Origin: JBHYGK01 sp051859045 | GTDB lineage: Bacteria > Pseudomonadota > Gammaproteobacteria > Xanthomonadales > Xanthomonadaceae | Direction of reading: 5' to 3' | DNA: 64,000 nt | NCBI GenBank assembly: GCA_051859045.1 | Contig: JBHYGK010000006.1 | Location: 14,180 to 78,179 of the forward strand | Shown here: positions 59,421-64,000 of the stretch, piece after piece | Position numbering within the stretch: position 1 is the first letter of the stretch | Layout of the letters: each line of letters starts with the position of its first letter | Translations under genes and position numbers: made by a program | The notes under the pieces: model-generated | What the model was told of the DNA's origin: nothing | The model's input: only the letters and a program-made list of their open reading frames with translations | Databases searched by the model: none

Positions 59421-60458
59421 CTACAGCCAGCGGACCCGGCGCAGCCAGACGTACAGCCCGGCCACCACGAGCGCGGTGGCGCCGAGCACGATCGGATAGC
59501 TGAAGCGCCCGGCGAGTTCGGGCATGTGCCTGAAATTCATGCCGTACCAGCTGGTGACCAGCGTGGGCGCGGCCAGCAGCGCGGCCCAGCCAGCCAGGCG
59601 CTTGACCACCTCGCCCTGGCCGACGGTGACCAGGGCGAGGTTCACCGACATCGCCGCGGTCAGCATCTCGCCCAGCGTGCCCAGGGCCTCGTTCACGCGC
59701 ACGGCGTGGTCGAGCACGTCGCGGTAGTAGGGCTTCATCTCGCCGCCGACGATCTCCGGGTGCATGCGCATCAGCTGGCCGAGGATGTCCTGCAGCGGCG
59801 AGACCGCCAGCCGCAGCCGGGTCAGGTCGCGCTTGAGGGCGTAGAGGCGGTGGATCGTGGCGCGCTTGTAGTCCTCGGAGAAGATCTCGCGCTCCAGCGC
59901 GTCGAGCTCGCCGCGGACCTCGTCGACGATCGGCATGTAGTGGTCGACGATGAAGTCGAGCACGGCGTACAGGCCCACGCTGGGGCCCAGCGCCAGGCGC
60001 TTGGGCTCGCGCTCGCAGCGCGCCCGCGCCGGGGCGTAGCTCAGCGAGGCGTCGTGGCGGACGGTGAGCAGGTAGCGCGGGCCGATGAAGGCGTGGGTCT
60101 CGCCGAAGGCCATCCGGCCCGCGACCAGCTGGGCGGTGTGCAGGGCGATGAACAGCGAATCGCCGTAGGCCTCGATCTTGGGGCGCTGGTGGGCGTTGCG
60201 GGCGTCCTCGATGGCCAGCTCGTGCAGGCCGAACTCCTCGCGCATGGCCTCCAGCAGCGTCGCGTCGGGTTCGTACAGCCCGACCCAGACGAAGGCGACG
60301 CCGGGGTCGGCGAGCGCGTCGGAGATCCGCTCGACCTCGATGCAGCGGCGTTCGCCGGCCGTGGTGTAGGCCACGCAGGCCTTGACGCCGGGGGCGTCGG
60401 GCGCCTCGCCCATCACGGCGGGGGTGGGGGCGGGCGCGGGGCTCGGGACGGCGGTCAT
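59421..60458 (-). CDS. corA: Magnesium/cobalt transporter CorA
   Basis: 345 aa. A large N-terminal cytoplasmic domain, then two C-terminal TM helices. The first ends in the hallmark GMN filter motif (TSWYGMNFRHMPELAG) and the second is VLGATALVVAGLYVWL. Pentameric Mg2+ channel of the inner membrane. The ATG at 60458 was chosen over a GTG five codons upstream. It is the last gene of the phoH-ybeY-corC-DUF4105 strand. Confidence 0.95.
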   Translation of the reverse strand: MTAVPSPAPAPTPAVMGEAPDAPGVKACVAYTTAGERRCIEVERISDALADPGVAFVWVGLYEPDATLLEAMREEFGLHELAIEDARNAHQRPKIEAYGDSLFIALHTAQLVAGRMAFGETHAFIGPRYLLTVRHDASLSYAPARARCEREPKRLALGPSVGLYAVLDFIVDHYMPIVDEVRGELDALEREIFSEDYKRATIHRLYALKRDLTRLRLAVSPLQDILGQLMRMHPEIVGGEMKPYYRDVLDHAVRVNEALGTLGEMLTAAMSVNLALVTVGQGEVVKRLAGWAALLAAPTLVTSWYGMNFRHMPELAGRFSYPIVLGATALVVAGLYVWLRRVRWL

Positions 60459-60489
60459 GCCCGGATGCTGCACGAGCGTCGCGCCGCCG

Positions 60490-61794
60490 TCACCCCTCGC
60501 GCGCGGGGCCCGCCTCGTCGCGGTGCCCGAAGCGCCAGGCCAGCGCCAGCTGCAGCGGCATCAGCAGCCACACCCAGGCCACGTTGTCCTGGATCCGGAA
60601 GGGCAGGAACTTCAGGAAGCCCGCCAGGCCGGCCAGGCCGCCGACCACCCACAGCGTGGCCCGGAAGGCGCGGCCCGGATCGCGGCCGCGGGCCAGGGCC
60701 CAGGCGCCGGGCAGCAGGGCCAGCGCCAGCGGCGTGGCCAGCAGCAGGTTCTCGTTGCCGTGCGCGGGGGTGTGCGCGGTCAACAGCCACAGCGCCGCCA
60801 GCCCGAGGCCCAGCACGCCCAGCAGCGACCACCAGGCGAACGCCAGCGCGGCCAGCGCGCGCGGCCGCGAGGCGCCCAGCGCCAGCGCGCCCAGCGCCAG
60901 CCCCGCGCCGATCCAGAACGCCGTCCAGCGCCAGCGCGGCGGGTCGGCCGGCTCGCGGCCCAGGCGGTGCTCCACCAGGGTGCGCTCCTGCGCCACCAGC
61001 GCGCGGCCGTCCTCCAGCCGCACCTCGCGCAGGGCGTCGCGCAGGCGCATCGGCACGAAGGCCTCGTCCCAGCGGTCCATGACCGCGTCGGCCTCGGGGC
61101 CGAGGCCGAAGTCCATGCCCAGCCACAGCCAGGGCAGCGGCGCGCCCAGCCGGATCGCCTCGGCGCGCCGGGTCAGGCCCAGCGAGGTGACCCGCAGCGG
61201 CGGCCGCAGCGCGCCGCCGAGGGCGGCGTCGAGGGCGTCGCGCACGCGGGTGGAGCAGTTGTCGTCGAAGTAGCGGTAGGTGTACTCGGCGTTCTCGGGC
61301 CGGGCGTTCTCGGCCAGCGCCGCGGCCAGCGCGCGGGCCTGGGCCGGGGCGAGGTCGAGCACCTGCTGGGTGACCCCGCGGCCCTCGTCGCGGTAGAGCG
61401 CGATGTCGACCTCGGCCGGGATCGCGAGCAGCCGGTAGCGCATCTCGCCGCGCAGGAAGTTGGCCAGGAAGCCGGGCTGGTCGAAGTCGAAGGAGCCGAA
61501 GTTGTAGGACGTGGCCTCGCCGGTGGCGGGGTCCTCGACGAGCAGGGCGTTGTGGCCGAAGCGCGCCCAGTAGGCCTCGCCGGGCTGCATCGTGAGCACG
61601 CTGACGCGTGGTGCCGGGGCCTCGGCCCCGGGCGCATCGATCGGCGCTTCGACCGGCGCGGCGGCGGCGACGCCGGGCTCCGGCGCGGACTGCGCGGCGG
61701 CGGGCCCCGCCAGCAGCGCGGCCAGCGCGAGCAGGCCGCCGGCGAGGGCGCCGGCCAGGCCGCGCCCGCGGCGGGCGCGCGGCTCAGCCCGCAT
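60490..61794 (-). CDS. DUF4105 domain membrane protein
   Basis: 434 aa. A signal or anchor (ALAGGLLALAALLAGPAAAQ) is followed by the periplasmic DUF4105 domain with GEAYWARFGHNALLVEDPA, TSYNFGSFDFDQP and YRYFDDNCSTRVRDAL. About five TM helices make up the C-terminal third. Conserved His and Cys suggest a papain-like enzyme, but no activity is established. The ATG at 61794 overlaps the end of corC by 11 bases; one at 61815 is also possible. In many relatives lnt follows corC; here this gene does. Confidence 0.85.
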   Translation of the reverse strand: MRAEPRARRGRGLAGALAGGLLALAALLAGPAAAQSAPEPGVAAAAPVEAPIDAPGAEAPAPRVSVLTMQPGEAYWARFGHNALLVEDPATGEATSYNFGSFDFDQPGFLANFLRGEMRYRLLAIPAEVDIALYRDEGRGVTQQVLDLAPAQARALAAALAENARPENAEYTYRYFDDNCSTRVRDALDAALGGALRPPLRVTSLGLTRRAEAIRLGAPLPWLWLGMDFGLGPEADAVMDRWDEAFVPMRLRDALREVRLEDGRALVAQERTLVEHRLGREPADPPRWRWTAFWIGAGLALGALALGASRPRALAALAFAWWSLLGVLGLGLAALWLLTAHTPAHGNENLLLATPLALALLPGAWALARGRDPGRAFRATLWVVGGLAGLAGFLKFLPFRIQDNVAWVWLLMPLQLALAWRFGHRDEAGPAREG

Positions 61795-62638
61795 CGACGC
61801 TGACCAGGAAGGCATGCACCCGGCGCCGGTCGGCGCGCGCCACGCGGAAGTGGAAGCGGCCCAGGGCCAGCTCCTCGCCGGCCTCGGGCAGGTGGCCGAT
61901 GGCCTCGGTGACCAGGCCGCCGATGGTGTCGTACTCGTCGTCGGGCAGGTCGGCGCCGAAGCGCTCGTTGAAGTCGTGGATGGGCGTGAGGGCGTCGACG
62001 ATCCACTGGCCGTCGGCGTGGGCGGCGATGCGCCGGGCCTCGTCCTCGTCGGCCTCGTCGTGCTCGTCGTCGATGTCGCCGACGATCTGCTCGAGCAGGT
62101 CCTCGATCGTGACCAGGCCGGCGACGCCGCCGTACTCGTCGATCACGATCGCCATGTGGTTGCGCGAGAGCCGGAACTCCTTGAGCAGCACGTTGAGCCG
62201 CTTGGACTCCGGGATCAGCACCGCCGGGCGCAGCAGCTCTCGCACGCCGGTGGCCAGCGCGCCGTCGGCGAAGCCCTTGAGCAGGTCCTTGGCGAGCAGG
62301 ATGCCGAGGATCTCGTCCTTGTCCTCGCCGTGCACCGGGAAGCGCGAGTGGCCGGACTCGGCCACGATCGCCAGGATCTCCTGCACGCTGCCGTCGACCG
62401 GCACCGAGACCATCTGGGCGCGCGGGATCATCACGTCGGCCACCTGCAGCTCGGCGACCGTCATCGCGCCTTCGATCATCGCCAGGGTGTCGGGGGCGAG
62501 CAGGCCGTTGGCCTGGGCGGCGCGGAGGTCCTCGACGAGGTCCTCGCGGGAGCGGGGTTCACCGGACAGGGCCTGGCTCAGGCGTTCGAGCCACGAGCGC
62601 CGTTCCGGCGCGGGGGTACTGCTGGGGTCTTCGGACAT
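61784..62638 (-). CDS. corC: CorC/HlyC family CBS-domain protein
   Basis: 284 aa, soluble. Two CBS domains (VADVMIPRAQMVSVPVDGSV, and LLRPAVLIPESKRLNVLLKEF) are followed by the C-terminal CorC_HlyC domain (IGGLVTEAIGHLPEAGEEL). Members are tied to Mg2+/Co2+ efflux with CorA, whose gene lies two genes downstream. There is no DUF21 membrane domain. TAGACT at 62700-62695 (minus) is a likely -10 about 57 bases before the ATG. Confidence 0.93.
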   Translation of the reverse strand: MSEDPSSTPAPERRSWLERLSQALSGEPRSREDLVEDLRAAQANGLLAPDTLAMIEGAMTVAELQVADVMIPRAQMVSVPVDGSVQEILAIVAESGHSRFPVHGEDKDEILGILLAKDLLKGFADGALATGVRELLRPAVLIPESKRLNVLLKEFRLSRNHMAIVIDEYGGVAGLVTIEDLLEQIVGDIDDEHDEADEDEARRIAAHADGQWIVDALTPIHDFNERFGADLPDDEYDTIGGLVTEAIGHLPEAGEELALGRFHFRVARADRRRVHAFLVSVDAG

Positions 62639-62694
62639 CGGGGGCTTGGAGTCTCGTCCCGCGGATCAGGAGCGGGGCGGGGGAAGTCTAGCGC

Positions 62695-62700
62695 ACCTGC
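62695..62700 (-). promoter_or_regulatory. Candidate -10 element for corC
   Basis: TAGACT on the minus strand, in the 116-base gap between ybeY and corC. The predicted start near 62688 gives a 50-base leader. No -35 box was found, so corC may also be read through from ybeY. Confidence 0.35.
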
Positions 62701-62754
62701 GTGGACGGCCCGTGGCGGCGGGGCCGGGCGGCCGGAGGGCGCCGGGGCGCCCGC

Positions 62755-63219
62755 TCAGGCGTAGGGGTCGGCGTAGCCGAGCCCGGCCAGCACCTCGCGC
62801 TCGAGCTGCTCCATGGCCTCGGCCTCGCGGTCGTCCTCGTGGTCCCAGCCCAGCAGGTGCAGCACGCCGTGGACGGTGAGGTGGGCGTAGTGCGCCGCGG
62901 CCTCCTTCGCCTGCTCGCGGGCCTCGCGGGCCACGACGGGGGCGCAGATCACCAGGTCGCCGAGCACCGGCAGGGTCACGCCGTCGGGCAGCTCGGCGGG
63001 GAAGCTGAGCACGTTGGTGGCGTAGTCCTTGCCGCGGTAGTGGCGGTTCAGCGCCCGGCCCTCGCGCTCGTCGACGATCCGGATGGCCAGGTCGGCGCGC
63101 TTGACCCGGGTCTCGAGCGCGGCCGCCACCCAGCGGCGGAAGCTGGCCGAGGAGGGCAGGCCCTTGCGGGGCACGGCGTAGCTGACGCTCATCTCGAGCT
63201 CGAGCGGCTTGCGGGTCAT
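62755..63219 (-). CDS. ybeY: Endoribonuclease YbeY
   Basis: 154 aa. The zinc motif HGVLHLLGWDH places H117, H121 and H127, and RGKDYATNVLSFP is the other family block. YbeY matures 16S rRNA and acts in ribosome quality control. The start at 63219 (MTRKPLELEMSVSYAVP) was chosen; an upstream ATG at 63285 lies within phoH. It follows phoH by 10 bases, the usual phoH-ybeY-corC order. Confidence 0.95.
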   Translation of the reverse strand: MTRKPLELEMSVSYAVPRKGLPSSASFRRWVAAALETRVKRADLAIRIVDEREGRALNRHYRGKDYATNVLSFPAELPDGVTLPVLGDLVICAPVVAREAREQAKEAAAHYAHLTVHGVLHLLGWDHEDDREAEAMEQLEREVLAGLGYADPYA

Positions 63220-63229
63220 GGCGAGGGGC

Positions 63230-64000
<771 letters not shown>

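Overview
The window is chromosomal DNA from a very GC-rich gammaproteobacterium, almost certainly of the Xanthomonadaceae/Lysobacteraceae (Lysobacter/Luteimonas-like; genus not resolved). The pointers are a fused aspartate kinase–diaminopimelate decarboxylase, the MurD2/MurL route to D-glutamate, an AmgK–MurU recycling pair, an rmlBACD block, a XanB-type ManC, and a SUF operon led by an Rrf2 regulator. Nothing looks horizontally acquired: I see no IS element, prophage, CRISPR array, tRNA or rRNA, and no gene-free stretch longer than about 250 bases.

Layout. 1-5.9 kb: the 3' end of murA, then purM-purN-DUF3108 (minus), then DUF2066-perM-hda (plus). 5.9-9.9 kb: AIM24 and xanB/manC (minus), divergent from amgK-murU. 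10-17 kb: a chemoreceptor, an M16 lipoprotein protease and an M20 peptidase. 17.1-19.1 kb: a frameshifted ComEA-like gene, a HutD-family gene and a diiron MBL-fold protein with its own FNR-type promoter. 19.1-25.5 kb: a SUF operon (Rrf2 regulator, sufB, C, D, S), then a double poly-G tract, a GNAT gene and a Rieske gene. 25.6-31.2 kb: SET-domain protein, DUF533, hydrolases, amidohydrolase, PhzF. 31.4-36.8 kb: the coupled operon AK/DapDC-murL-murD2. 37-43 kb: dienelactone hydrolase, ispB, ssb, rmlBACD. 43-49 kb: two S9 peptidases around a POT transporter. 49-59 kb: an Fnr gene convergent with the complete cbb3 oxidase cluster ccoNOQP-(98 aa ORF)-ccoGHIS-tauE. 59-64 kb: corA, DUF4105, corC, ybeY and the 3' part of phoH.

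How the genes fit together. Three themes recur. Cell-envelope building: murA, amgK/murU, AK/DapDC, murL/murD2, manC and rml. Low-oxygen respiration: Fnr and the cbb3 operon, whose promoter carries a perfect FNR palindrome exactly 41.5 bp upstream of the predicted start; the MBL-fold gene at 18.25 kb has the same layout. Peptide use: S9, M16 and M20 peptidases with the POT importer. Many genes overlap by 1-4 bases (ATGA or GTGA), and purM, sufS, the Rieske gene, rmlC and murD2 appear to start with GTG.

No wholly new multi-gene system stands out. The best leads are the predicted Fnr control of the MBL-fold protein, the coupling of the D-Glu and DAP/lysine enzymes in one operon, the unknown 98 aa membrane protein in the cbb3 cluster, and two possible sequence-integrity problems (the ComEA-like frameshift and the poly-G tracts).
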